DNA of 64,000 nt from an uncultured Nitrosomonas sp. (GCF_902826915.1 NZ_CADEGP010000004.1:1-64000); one strand, 5' to 3'; counted from the first letter of the stretch, positions 26,185-34,445 are shown. Made by a program: numbers and translations. The notes: a model not told the origin generated them from the sequence alone.

Positions 26185-28896
26185 TTAAAACTGATAACTC
26201 CAGGTCGCCGACAGCATGCCCTGCCGATTAAGCTGATATCCGTTTAAATCGTTCCTGACCGGTTGCAACCATTCGACTCCGAGTCGGTGTCCGGCAAAAC
26301 GCCCGCGAGGAATCTGCGCATTGACACCGAACCCCATATCAAAAAATTGCCCGCCATAATTGGATGGAAAATCCATCGGGCCGATGCGCGCGTTGAATTG
26401 ATTAAAATCCCGATGTATCGCATCTTGCCATGTGTATGCACCACGTACTGTGGCAGTCAGCCATTGTGTCAAATCGTAGCCGCCCCAGGTTGTCGCCTGA
26501 AACTGGTCTCCCAAGCGATAGCCTGATTTATTCTGTGCTTCTAAACGCTTGATACCGCTCAATTGCGTACCCCACGACCAACGACTATGTTCACCCGCAT
26601 AAGTCAGACTCGGGGTAAAATCCCAGGTGCCGCTACCCAGCTGCATGCCAAAGTGGATCAATCCGCCGTCAATCTGAGCAATGCGGCGCAGTTTGATATC
26701 CACCTTTCCAGTCGGCGCACTGAAACCAAGATTCGCGTGCACACGGTGGCCTGGAATATCCAGCAATTTGATTAGCGAAGAAAAATAAGTATCGCCAACG
26801 GCACCGGTTTCATGTCCGGACACCCCCGTATGTTCATGCACGCCTGGTGTAGGGGGTGGAGCTCCGCTCAATCTGCGCAAATCCATATCCATATCCATGA
26901 ATGTCGGCATCAACATGACATTGAGCCAACGAGTCGGAGCATACATGAGATCAACCATGTGCATGCGCATATCCATGAATGTCGGCGTAAACCGGCAAGG
27001 TTCGCTGCTGCAACCCTGATCAACTATCATTTGATCACTCACCTTATGCGTACCATGCATCATAGAACCACCGGTCCACTGATACATAAATCGATATCCA
27101 GCCATGAAATCCCCCGGTTTGTCGAGCATGTGGCCAAACATGACCCCTGCGGGAGGCAAGGCATGATGATGCTGCGAAGCATGCGCGTGCGATGTGGAAG
27201 AACCGCCAGCCCCCCCCATCGGCAGGGAAGTCGTCGAATCAATATCAAACTTTATCGCCGCATTCGCCACATAGTAATCGAAATCAGCAAAACTGTTATT
27301 CCCGCCACTGCCGATCTGCATCGAGCTAGCACGGGTATAGTATTCAAAACCGGCTTCCAGCGCGACGCCTTTGCCGAGCATTTTACTCAATACCACACCA
27401 CCGCTGAGTGCGCCAAATCCGGCTAGGCGATGATCACTAGAGAAATTATCAGGCAATTTTCCAGCGTCATAAGATATTGTTTTCTCCCGAGCGCCTACTG
27501 CAAACCCATCCACTGAATTGCCATTCTGATCCACCAAATCAAATAATGAGTCGCCGAAATACTGTTTCGTTGGATTATTAGTATCAATCCAGACCTTCCG
27601 TCCCAAACTATCGATTTCCTGCTTGCTGAACGCCTGTTGAGAAAACAAATAGGGGCGATAGAAACTGGCAGAATCCTGCGAGTAATAGCGAATTCGGGGT
27701 GTCAAGGTCCACCCACTGCCAATCGGTTGCACCCAGCTCGCATCGAACGTATGCGTATTCACACCCCAATCGTCGACCGATAACCGGTAACCCAAATGCA
27801 TCGCCGCATTGAACGAATTAATATATTGAATGTATTTGGCATTTAAAGCGACTTGATTGCGAATATTCGGGCGCTGTTCGAGCAATGCGCGTACATCCCC
27901 CTCAATTAAACTATTATTTAATTTATCCGGATCAATGAAAATGACCGAGGTTGCCTTATAAGGATTTTCCAGGAAACCAGAACTATGCGTATAACCGATA
28001 TTGGCGTCGATCAATGCATTTTTGTTCAAAACCTGCGTTAATCCAATATTCGAGACCCAATCTTGCCGTTCCCCTCGCAATATCTCCGAGCCACCTCGTC
28101 TTACAATCTGCTGTTCATACGCCGTTTTGGTGATATAGGGCGATGAATCATGATCAAGAATCGCGCCAATTTTACTGGACGTATAACCCCCACCCCATTT
28201 AACGCTGGTCAGTTTCTGATTGAAATCCAGCCGGCCACCGATAGAGCCAAAGCTCGATTGATAATCTCTTTCCCGGGAAAATCCCCCCCCGACATTGATC
28301 GCTGCTTCATTCCATTCATGACTCAAACCAAAATTTGCCTGGCGGCGTGTTTCCGGTGAAGCAGATGACATGACTAATACCGATCGGGTATCAACACCGC
28401 CATTTAATTGTTTTGTAATGGGATCGCGCCCGATTGGATTTAAATCCTGGTCTAAAAGTACTTTACTGTTGAGAATTGGAGAAGCGCCGACCACTTCTCC
28501 AAACGCAGTTCGCACGCGATTACCGCCAGTGGTAGCCAACGGTGTAATAGTGACCGGTGTTGCACCGGACCAGGTATCCTGGGTGTATCCAAACGTGAAT
28601 TTGGTACGATCGTTGAGCGAAAAAACCCCGCTGCCGTGTAAAACATCTGCTGAAATGGGTTTTAAATTATTCGGTGCACCAAATAGATTGCGCTCACCTT
28701 CCTGGTAGCGGCTATATTGGAAATTGACTCGATCTTGTCCTGCGGCAGACCCCGGCGTCATTAATAAACCGGGCAAAACCAAGGCTGCGGAAGTCAGTGC
28801 TTGGAGTGCATTCCTTGATTTTTCTGAAGGTGCTAATTTCGTGTTGGAGCATGGCCGAATCCCACGTTGACGTTGAGGCTTACTGTTTCGGTGCAA
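26185..28896 (-). CDS. DUF3570-type outer-envelope protein fused to a Met/His-rich barrel domain
   Basis: 903 residues, TTG start with GAGG upstream; no good alternative start exists before residue 46. An extended basic N-terminus precedes a signal-like stretch (about 30-52, ending GSAAG). Residues about 55-590 look like DUF3570 (alternating beta strands, probable outer-membrane barrel) and contain D107-TW-S110-G-A-T113 followed by PVTITP, matching the ApbE flavinylation motif. Residues about 592-903 start PPAGVMFGHMLDKPGDFM and hold Met/His clusters (FMDMRMHMVD, FMDMDMDLRR, SHAHASQHHHALPP) as in a second barrel-like transporter family. Ends in an aromatic YQF typical of outer-membrane proteins. 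Inference: flavin-bearing, possibly copper-binding outer-membrane protein. Confidence 0.8.
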   Translation of the reverse strand: MHRNSKPQRQRGIRPCSNTKLAPSEKSRNALQALTSAALVLPGLLMTPGSAAGQDRVNFQYSRYQEGERNLFGAPNNLKPISADVLHGSGVFSLNDRTKFTFGYTQDTWSGATPVTITPLATTGGNRVRTAFGEVVGASPILNSKVLLDQDLNPIGRDPITKQLNGGVDTRSVLVMSSASPETRRQANFGLSHEWNEAAINVGGGFSRERDYQSSFGSIGGRLDFNQKLTSVKWGGGYTSSKIGAILDHDSSPYITKTAYEQQIVRRGGSEILRGERQDWVSNIGLTQVLNKNALIDANIGYTHSSGFLENPYKATSVIFIDPDKLNNSLIEGDVRALLEQRPNIRNQVALNAKYIQYINSFNAAMHLGYRLSVDDWGVNTHTFDASWVQPIGSGWTLTPRIRYYSQDSASFYRPYLFSQQAFSKQEIDSLGRKVWIDTNNPTKQYFGDSLFDLVDQNGNSVDGFAVGAREKTISYDAGKLPDNFSSDHRLAGFGALSGGVVLSKMLGKGVALEAGFEYYTRASSMQIGSGGNNSFADFDYYVANAAIKFDIDSTTSLPMGGAGGSSTSHAHASQHHHALPPAGVMFGHMLDKPGDFMAGYRFMYQWTGGSMMHGTHKVSDQMIVDQGCSSEPCRFTPTFMDMRMHMVDLMYAPTRWLNVMLMPTFMDMDMDLRRLSGAPPPTPGVHEHTGVSGHETGAVGDTYFSSLIKLLDIPGHRVHANLGFSAPTGKVDIKLRRIAQIDGGLIHFGMQLGSGTWDFTPSLTYAGEHSRWSWGTQLSGIKRLEAQNKSGYRLGDQFQATTWGGYDLTQWLTATVRGAYTWQDAIHRDFNQFNARIGPMDFPSNYGGQFFDMGFGVNAQIPRGRFAGHRLGVEWLQPVRNDLNGYQLNRQGMLSATWSYQF

Positions 28897-28937
28897 ATTG
28901 TGTTTACCTCAATAGCCATTCCGGGAAGGATCTGGCT

Positions 28938-29177
28938 TTAATAACAGCCACACCCCCCACCACCAGAAGAAGATTTATGACTGGGCGCCGCCTCCCGGCT
29001 GCTATAGTTGTGGGACTGGATCTCGCTTTGCAGAGGATAAGGATCGACTTCCATTTGTGTTTTTGCCAGATTACCGCGTTCCCAGGGCGCCACGCTCACG
29101 CAACCCGTCAAAACAATACACAACACTGCCAGTATAAAATAGCTCACAATTATAACGTGATTATTTCGTTTAATCAT
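28938..29177 (-). CDS. DUF4266-like small lipoprotein with CGCY tail
   Basis: 79 residues from ATG 29177 (a GTG at 29207 would add ten). Signal sequence with lipobox LTGC, then SVAPWERGNLAK, the start I associate with DUF4266, and a C-terminal SSSGGGGCGCY. The paired cysteines at the extreme C-terminus could bind metal or form a disulfide reduced by the neighbouring TlpA-like protein. DUF4266 genes commonly sit beside DUF3570, thioredoxin and ApbE genes, as here. 41 bp before the DUF3570 gene. Confidence 0.8.
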   Translation of the reverse strand: MIKRNNHVIIVSYFILAVLCIVLTGCVSVAPWERGNLAKTQMEVDPYPLQSEIQSHNYSSREAAPSHKSSSGGGGCGCY

Positions 29178-29213
29178 CAGAGTCGTAAATACTGCAAATC
29201 TCGACACTTAGTG

Positions 29214-29714
29214 TTACTCCTGCAATAGTTGCGTAATCAAAGCACGCAATTCTTCTGATTCACCTGAACGAAATCCCTGATGAATGTGACGAACGTTACC
29301 ACTGCGATCAATCAAATAGGACGTTGGCATCGCCATTAACTCAAATTCTTTGGCACATTGTTTACTGGGATCAGCCACGATCGAAAAGTCCACTGGATTT
29401 TTCGCAAGAAATTCTTGCGCATCGGCCACTTTCTCATCCAGGTTAATACCAACCACATGCAAACCTTTATCCTTCAAGTCCTGGTCCAACTGATTCAAAA
29501 AAGGGAAAGATTTTATACACGGCGGACACCATGAGGCCCAAAAATCCATGTATACCACTTTGCCTTTTAATTCTTGCAAATCATAAGTCGGATCTCCATC
29601 CAACGTAGTCAAACGACACGAAGCTGATGCTTGATCCAAATGCTCCGCAAAAGACGGATTTGCAAACATGATTAACAACGCAATAGCAAAATAAAAGAAT
29701 TTAATTTTTTTCAT
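29214..29714 (-). CDS. TlpA/ResA-like periplasmic thioredoxin
   Basis: 166 residues from ATG 29714, preceded by AAGGT; signal peptide cleaved near SFA|EHL. Thioredoxin fold with active site WASWCPPC, then VVGINLDEK, ADPSKQCAKEFEL and the cis-Pro MPTSYLID. CPPC is usual for reductant-type TlpA/DsbE. Likely keeps the Cys pairs of neighbouring exported proteins reduced, for example in the DUF4266-like lipoprotein. 36 bp ahead of that gene. Confidence 0.92.
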   Translation of the reverse strand: MKKIKFFYFAIALLIMFANPSFAEHLDQASASCRLTTLDGDPTYDLQELKGKVVYMDFWASWCPPCIKSFPFLNQLDQDLKDKGLHVVGINLDEKVADAQEFLAKNPVDFSIVADPSKQCAKEFELMAMPTSYLIDRSGNVRHIHQGFRSGESEELRALITQLLQE

Positions 29715-29766
29715 AGCAAACACCTTGATGAGCCAATAACACTATGACACAAACAAGTAATAGTCA

Positions 29767-30225
29767 TTACTGAAATTGATTAACCCTAATATCCGTGCCT
29801 GTATGAGCATTATCGACTGTCATACAATGATATGACACAATAAACGAACGTGGGCCCGGACCCGTTTTATTCACAAGCAAAAGATATACACCCTCTCCGC
29901 CAGCCACACTGACTTCGGGACTAAAGGCTCCATCGCCAGAAACGGGATCAGTCGTACTGATTGCATTGGCCCCTTTAATAATCTGTAAATTCACTAATAA
30001 ATTTGCTTGTGACTGCGAAGTATCTTGAACACTGGCAACCAAACGATGGGCAGGTCCATTTCCATCATTAAAGCAGGTAACTTGCGCATACCCAGTAAAA
30101 CTTGCGATATTACCCTCAGGGTCCATAGTAGCCCCGGCATCATGCGCATGACTCACAGAAGCCAAGCAAAGTACAGCCAAAGTAAAAATAGTTGTTGCTG
30201 TTTTTTGTGAAAATAGTTGTGGCAT
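29767..30225 (-). CDS. Secreted protein with predicted N-terminal His (152 aa)
   Basis: Signal peptide to about residue 27 with likely cleavage SHA|HDAGA, leaving His as the first mature residue. The mature part is beta-rich and holds two Cys (VTCFNDGNGPAHR and SYHCMTVDN), probably a disulfide. An N-terminal His after export is the hallmark of copper histidine-brace proteins, but the second His of a brace cannot be assigned. I do not recognise the family. Between the 249-aa secreted protein and the thioredoxin, same strand. Confidence 0.65.
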   Translation of the reverse strand: MPQLFSQKTATTIFTLAVLCLASVSHAHDAGATMDPEGNIASFTGYAQVTCFNDGNGPAHRLVASVQDTSQSQANLLVNLQIIKGANAISTTDPVSGDGAFSPEVSVAGGEGVYLLLVNKTGPGPRSFIVSYHCMTVDNAHTGTDIRVNQFQ

Positions 30226-30292
30226 GGTCTTACCTCATTAAAAGCTTATATCACCCAAATACATCATATCTTCTAGTACATTTGATGAGCCG

Positions 30293-30331
30293 ATCACGGG
30301 CGCTCTTTATGCGCCTGCGATCATTTTTCTT
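30293..30331. other. Interrupted hairpin between two secreted-protein genes
   Basis: GATC and GGCGC on the left pair with GCGCC and GATC on the right around TCTTTAT, followed by ATTTTTCTTTT on the + strand only. There is no + gene to terminate, so on the minus transcript it would be an internal mRNA hairpin that could set the relative levels of the two secreted proteins. Confidence 0.35.
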
Positions 30332-30354
30332 TTCAAGCGTAAATGAAGCTTGAA

Positions 30355-31104
30355 TTATTGCGGCCAAACCTGATTGCCATTAAAAATAATCGGCATATCG
30401 CGGTTAATTTGTGCTGCTGAAGGCTTTACTTCAACAACCTGACCTGTTCCTCCACAAGATTCCGGCAAAGGATTGGTTTCTTCATTACGCATAATAGTCA
30501 GTGATGCAGGACCATCATCAGTAGTGCTAACACGATCGTAAGCGGTACCGAGATTGTTTGGTGTCCATAAATTTACTGTATTTTCATTAAAACCGGAAGC
30601 GGGTGTAATTTCGCAAATATCCGCAATCGATATATAGAATTTCACACTCGATGCGCAAGAGGCTGGCTCGATAAGCGCTGCACTGGTTCTAAAAGGAATA
30701 AAACCAGCCATATGATGCGGCAAAGAGTCGCCACCGCCGGCCCAGAAACCGGAGGCGTTTCCATTGGCATCCAATTTCTCATCTTGAAAGGTAAAAACTG
30801 CCTTGCTATATATCTTTGTATTTAGATTTCCCCAATTTTGTACAAACTCAGTCAGTTCACCGGTGTGCGGCTGACCATCAACCGTGATGGTTGAATCCAC
30901 GCCATCAGGAAACACCACGCTGGTACCCATGACATTGATTTCCCCACAACCATGACCGATTACTACATTATTGGTTATGCGGACACCTTCAGAGACTTCG
31001 GGCACTTCCAAGCGTGTATGTGCTAACGCGTTATGTCCAATCGTAGCTATTACAGCAGCAATTACTGAACCTGATATAAATTTAATTTTGTTATGATTTG
31101 TCAT
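30355..31104 (-). CDS. Secreted YcnI-like protein with predicted N-terminal His
   Basis: 249 residues; signal peptide to about residue 28 with likely cleavage ALA|HTRLEV. The mature start HTRLEVPEVSEGVRITNNVV recalls DUF1775/YcnI copper-binding domains, in which the first mature residue is His. Further His: GHGCGEINVMG, SLPHHMAGF. Four or five Cys (GCGE, SCASS, DICE, SCGG) suggest disulfides. First gene of the leftward run that includes thioredoxin, DUF4266-like, DUF3570-like and ApbE genes. The YcnI relationship is a judgement from sequence style, not a search. Confidence 0.6.
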   Translation of the reverse strand: MTNHNKIKFISGSVIAAVIATIGHNALAHTRLEVPEVSEGVRITNNVVIGHGCGEINVMGTSVVFPDGVDSTITVDGQPHTGELTEFVQNWGNLNTKIYSKAVFTFQDEKLDANGNASGFWAGGGDSLPHHMAGFIPFRTSAALIEPASCASSVKFYISIADICEITPASGFNENTVNLWTPNNLGTAYDRVSTTDDGPASLTIMRNEETNPLPESCGGTGQVVEVKPSAAQINRDMPIIFNGNQVWPQ

Positions 31105-31301
31105 TTCACTTCCCTTTTAGTTAATTCAGATAACTCTGATATTCTATTATTTCCTGATTGTTGCAACTGGGTGCAAGTCTCATCTTAAGCTTCTAGAGTT
31201 TTGAAACCGCAGGTTCAATATCATATCCACTGCATACTAAATACATTCGCCTTTACTCTATCTGCTTACCTGATTATCCAATCTCCAGCCATCAATTTCA
31301 A

Positions 31302-31318
31302 TGCGACAAATTGTCGCA
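31302..31318. promoter_or_regulatory. Perfect 17-bp palindrome TGCGACAAATTGTCGCA
   Basis: Every base pairs with its mirror except the central A. Same core as the sites at 31382 and 20589. Typical size and symmetry for a dimeric regulator; the regulator is not identified. Confidence 0.55.
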
Positions 31319-31381
31319 CCTGGCAATCGCAGCTCTCGAAAGACCAGCCTGAATCATGCTTTTGTTTGAATTTTAGAGAGA

Positions 31382-31398
31382 TGCGACAATTTGTCACA
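31382..31398. promoter_or_regulatory. Second operator-like site TGCGACAATTTGTCACA
   Basis: One mismatch from perfect dyad symmetry. The 19-mer 31383-31401 is identical to 20590-20608, and the upstream GAGAG is also shared. Eighty base pairs from the palindrome at 31302, about 7.6 helical turns. Confidence 0.55.
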
Positions 31399-31514
31399 TT
31401 GATTTTGCAGGCAGAGAAATCTAATATGGATTGTAGATTGAGTTTGATTGCTGAGTTGCTCAGTATGCTGCTATAAGCGTCTTGCTTGATTTATTTCGTG
31501 GTTCCCTCCCTTCA

Positions 31515-31541
31515 CCTCCGGCTGATGCCGGAGGTTATTTT
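31515..31541 (+). terminator. Strong intrinsic terminator without a known gene
   Basis: CCTCCGGC-TGAT-GCCGGAGG, an 8-bp perfect stem with a tetraloop, followed by TTATTTT on the + strand. The only genes nearby are on the minus strand and read away from it or lie beyond it, so it marks the end of an unannotated + transcript. Confidence 0.7.
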
Positions 31542-31577
31542 CTGATTTCCCAAATACACGCTTTACAGTCTGATTTT

Positions 31578-31949
31578 TTATTTTTTGATAATGAGTACTT
31601 CATCCACAATGTCATTTTCGTCGTACTGAACATGAAATGTCATATCGTCTAAAGGTGATTTCGATTGGCGTACCAACAAGCTCCCAAAGGTCCAGCGTTG
31701 CAACATTGGCAGCACCATGCGGAAACGCTCTACTCGCTTTAGTGCCGGTACTATACCCCTGTACAAACTTAAAAATTTCAATCTGCTTGCCGTCTTTATA
31801 TTCACTGATCACCGGCGCACCAAACTCCGAGATCAATTGGGTTCTTGTCATGCCCTCCTTTAATAGATCAATGTTTTTTTTCCCGGTTGTTTAGCCGCCA
31901 TAAAAACAGAGCATCCAGAAATCGCCACTATCCAAATAAGCCATTGCAT
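31578..31949 (-). pseudogene. Broken lipoprotein gene with two frameshifts
   Basis: Pieces in three frames join into one protein. Piece 1: ATG 31949, MQWLIWIVAISGCSVFMAAK with lipobox ISGC. An A8 run (about 31872-31879, T8 on the + strand) shifts the frame. Piece 2: IDLLKEGMTRTQLISEFGAP, then DGKQIEIFKFVQGY and LWELVGTPIE. A second shift near 31655-31665. Piece 3: MTFHVQYDENDIVDEVLIIK to TAA at 31578. The order matches a small outer-membrane-type lipoprotein family I know by its GMTR..LI..FG and FVQGYS motifs. Either a true pseudogene or homopolymer/indel sequencing errors. The start could also be GTG 31982 (adds LVLKRR). Confidence 0.75.
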
Positions 31950-32296
31950 TGCCAGCAACAATCTTCTCTTTAGTACCAACACATTTATCACTAATAAAAT
32001 CATGATTCTTATATTGTCTCGCTGGTTAATTATCACTATAAAATGCCGCTATCCAAATCGGAAAAATAACGAACACAATATAAATTTTACATATATGTTT
32101 TTATTATAAAAGAATAATAAAATACTATTTCTCTTTATATCAAAAAATTGCTATCTTTCGCCTCTATCAATTTTAAAGCTGTTCAATGTAGCTCAAATTA
32201 TGCAGTTCAAGTAATCAACTGAGCATCATTTACTTTAAGAAATATAAATTTTAATGATCGCACCGTATTACAGAGCAATTCATGCAGGAGAATAAA
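31950..32296. other. AT-rich intergenic region upstream of the AlgE-like gene
   Basis: About 345 bp, very AT-rich (32080-32150 almost only A/T), no coding frame. It must contain the promoter of the AlgE-like gene at 32297. No specific box could be assigned with confidence. Confidence 0.4.
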
Positions 32297-33949
32297 GTGA
32301 AGTTTATTTGGTTTTTCTTACACATCGTGGCATTGAGTACATTTACCGAACCCATTCAGGCGACTTCAAACAATCCATCATCGACTGCAAGCAAATCAAG
32401 TGTTGTGCGAATTGTTCAGGCAAGTGCTGCGGATTTAAAGACGGTTGCTGGTGAATCGATCGATCACTCAAAGTCATTGCCAGCCATCGTGCCAGAAACA
32501 AAGCTGGATGTCGGCAAGCAACTCACCAGTTATCATCGACGATCCGATAGCTATGCGACCAATCCGGAATCAGACCCACCACGCTATGTACGCCGCTTAA
32601 GCGATATCGGCATCCCGGCTTTTAATGATTTAACTTGGCTCGATGTCGGCTTAGAGCACCGCACACGTTATGAATGGCGTAATAATGACCTTCGGCGTAT
32701 CGAAGGAGGAGAAGACAATCCGATATTTCTGCGTCACCGAGCATGGATAGGCATTCGAGATATTTTAGATCCGTTTCGATTTGCGGTAGAGTTTCAGGAT
32801 TCTCGGGTCGTTAACAATAAACATGCCATCACGGATCAGGAAAGAAATGAGTATGATCTGCTCAACGCCTATGGCGAGTTGTATTTCAAAAAGGGGCTTG
32901 GGGTCGATGATCGAAATCAGGATCGACCGATTCGTTTTCGCGTGGGCCGGATGGCCTATGAAACAATCGATCGGCGTTTTATTGCGCGCAATGAATGGCG
33001 CAATACCACCAATACATTTGAAGGCTTTCGCTTAAATCTGGGACGCGATGTCAATGACTGGGAGCTTGATCTATTTGGTCTGCAACCCGTTAGGCGCCTG
33101 CAAACAAAATTTGATGTAGCCAATGATCACTTATGGTTCTTTGGCGCTATCGGCCACTGGCGCAAATGGTCTGACATCATCACCATACAGCCGTATTATA
33201 TGGGCCAGAAACAAACGGCTAACCCAAATGGCTTTACCGCCACCAATCGGTTAGATCGGGAAATTCATATGCCGGGGTTCCGTGCGTATGGCAAGGTGGG
33301 CAATCTATTCGATTTTGATGTGAGCTATAACCACCAGTTCGGATATAGCGGCCCACTGCGACAAGATGCACAAGGGTATACTGTCGAAGCAGGGCGAACT
33401 TATGAACATCCATGGAAGCCTCGCCTGACGGCCTTCTATGGCTACGCCAGCGGCGATCGTGACCCTAATGACGGAGTGGACAATCGTTTCGACCGTTTCT
33501 TTGGATTTGCGCGACCTTGGTCAGCCGATCACTATTTTGTTTATGAAAACCTTAAGGCTCCCAAAATTCGGTTTGATCTTCAACCGATGCAAAAAATAGG
33601 ATTTGAACTCACATATGGATGGTATTTTTTAGCCAGCAAGCGCGATCGCATGTTCGACATTCTGGATGGCAACATCAGCAATACCCTCCAAGATCCTGGA
33701 TTCAATCGTGACCGAACTGGGCAAAGCGGAGATTTTGCCGGCCATTCACTGGAAGGACGCGTACGTTACCAAGTGACACCCAAAATCACCGCTGTTCTCG
33801 GTTACACGCATTTCACCGCTGAAAATTATGTAAAAAACCGTATCGCAGCCAGTCCATCCTGCGCAAGTGGCAACATACACCCTTGCGTTGACCATCGCTC
33901 GGGCAATACCGACTTCTTGTATTTCGAAGTATTGATCAGCTTGCTATAA
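32297..33949 (+). CDS. AlgE-family outer-membrane porin
   Basis: 550 residues from GTG 32297, chosen because GGAG (32286-32289) sits 7 nt before it and the signal peptide then begins MKFIWFFLHIVALSTFTEPI; ATG 32282 would place the start before the ribosome site. The mature protein is an alginate_exp-type 18-strand barrel: WLDVGLEHRTRYEWRNNDLR, FRFAVEFQDSR, RVGRMAYETIDRRF, NTTNTFEGFRL, FYGYASGDRDPNDG. Family knowledge: AlgE exports alginate, but most homologues are substrate-unknown porins. No alginate synthesis genes nearby. A paralogue lies at 42067. Confidence 0.88.
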   Translation: MKFIWFFLHIVALSTFTEPIQATSNNPSSTASKSSVVRIVQASAADLKTVAGESIDHSKSLPAIVPETKLDVGKQLTSYHRRSDSYATNPESDPPRYVRRLSDIGIPAFNDLTWLDVGLEHRTRYEWRNNDLRRIEGGEDNPIFLRHRAWIGIRDILDPFRFAVEFQDSRVVNNKHAITDQERNEYDLLNAYGELYFKKGLGVDDRNQDRPIRFRVGRMAYETIDRRFIARNEWRNTTNTFEGFRLNLGRDVNDWELDLFGLQPVRRLQTKFDVANDHLWFFGAIGHWRKWSDIITIQPYYMGQKQTANPNGFTATNRLDREIHMPGFRAYGKVGNLFDFDVSYNHQFGYSGPLRQDAQGYTVEAGRTYEHPWKPRLTAFYGYASGDRDPNDGVDNRFDRFFGFARPWSADHYFVYENLKAPKIRFDLQPMQKIGFELTYGWYFLASKRDRMFDILDGNISNTLQDPGFNRDRTGQSGDFAGHSLEGRVRYQVTPKITAVLGYTHFTAENYVKNRIAASPSCASGNIHPCVDHRSGNTDFLYFEVLISLL

Positions 33950-34000
33950 ATCGCTCCGGAAATCGTTCAGATCCGGACACTTTCAAGCCAGAATCTAGAA

Positions 34001-34282
34001 TTAGGTAAAAATCAACTTATCTGAGAATTCTCTGTGAGCAATGCTTTCCAGATATTTTCTGGCCCTTTCACCCACGCCCGCACCATGTTGCAAATAGGAT
34101 TGCGCGGCTAGCTTGGGTGAATAATTACTCACCACATAACCTTGATCTTTAATATCTGTTGAAGAAAGTGAAGTCACCGCCAATTTGCCCTTACCTAACT
34201 TAATCACAAGCAATTTCTTCCCGCTTGTAGCAACGATTAATGCCGTATTTCGATGTTGATTGATAATAACAGTAGGTTGCAT
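34001..34282 (-). CDS. Hypothetical protein (93 aa)
   Basis: Soluble, no signal peptide or Cys. N-terminal half beta-like (TVIINQHRNTALIVATSGKK), C-terminal half helical with GERARKYLES. I do not recognise it. Convergent with the AlgE-like gene and upstream of the isomerase gene on the opposite side of a gap; context gives no function. Confidence 0.5.
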   Translation of the reverse strand: MQPTVIINQHRNTALIVATSGKKLLVIKLGKGKLAVTSLSSTDIKDQGYVVSNYSPKLAAQSYLQHGAGVGERARKYLESIAHREFSDKLIFT

Positions 34283-34445
34283 AGCAATGAAAAACCTCAG
34301 AGTGATGAGTGATTAATACCAAACCAAAATATGCAGCAACAAATTACTTCATCCGCTATTTCTAACTTTGCTCGCCTCACACTGAAGGCTTCACGAGATA
34401 CGGACTACCGCATATAGCGATTCATCGAATCCAATCATCTTCATG

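Larger units (their letters stand above)
31105..31577. other. Gene-free region with two palindromes and an orphan terminator
   Basis: Contains no convincing protein gene. A TTG-started 91-codon frame (31201-31476) has no ribosome site and a poor residue mix. It holds the operator-like sites at 31302 and 31382, spaced exactly 80 bp, and a strong + strand terminator at 31515. A 16-codon frame ATG 31426 to TAA 31476 lies inside. The layout suits a small RNA transcribed rightwards. Confidence 0.45.

Noticed and set aside
29767-30225. HDAGAT in the 152-aa protein as a second flavinylation motif
   Set aside because: It lacks the S/T before GAT and the D spacing does not fit Dxx(S/T)GAT; it also sits at the predicted mature N-terminus.
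31302-31398. Sigma-54 promoter next to the palindromes
   Set aside because: TGTCACA and TTGCA occur but the GG-GC spacing is two bases too long.
31201-31476. 91-codon + frame over the palindromes
   Set aside because: TTG start without ribosome site; the palindromes and terminator explain the region better as regulatory or non-coding.
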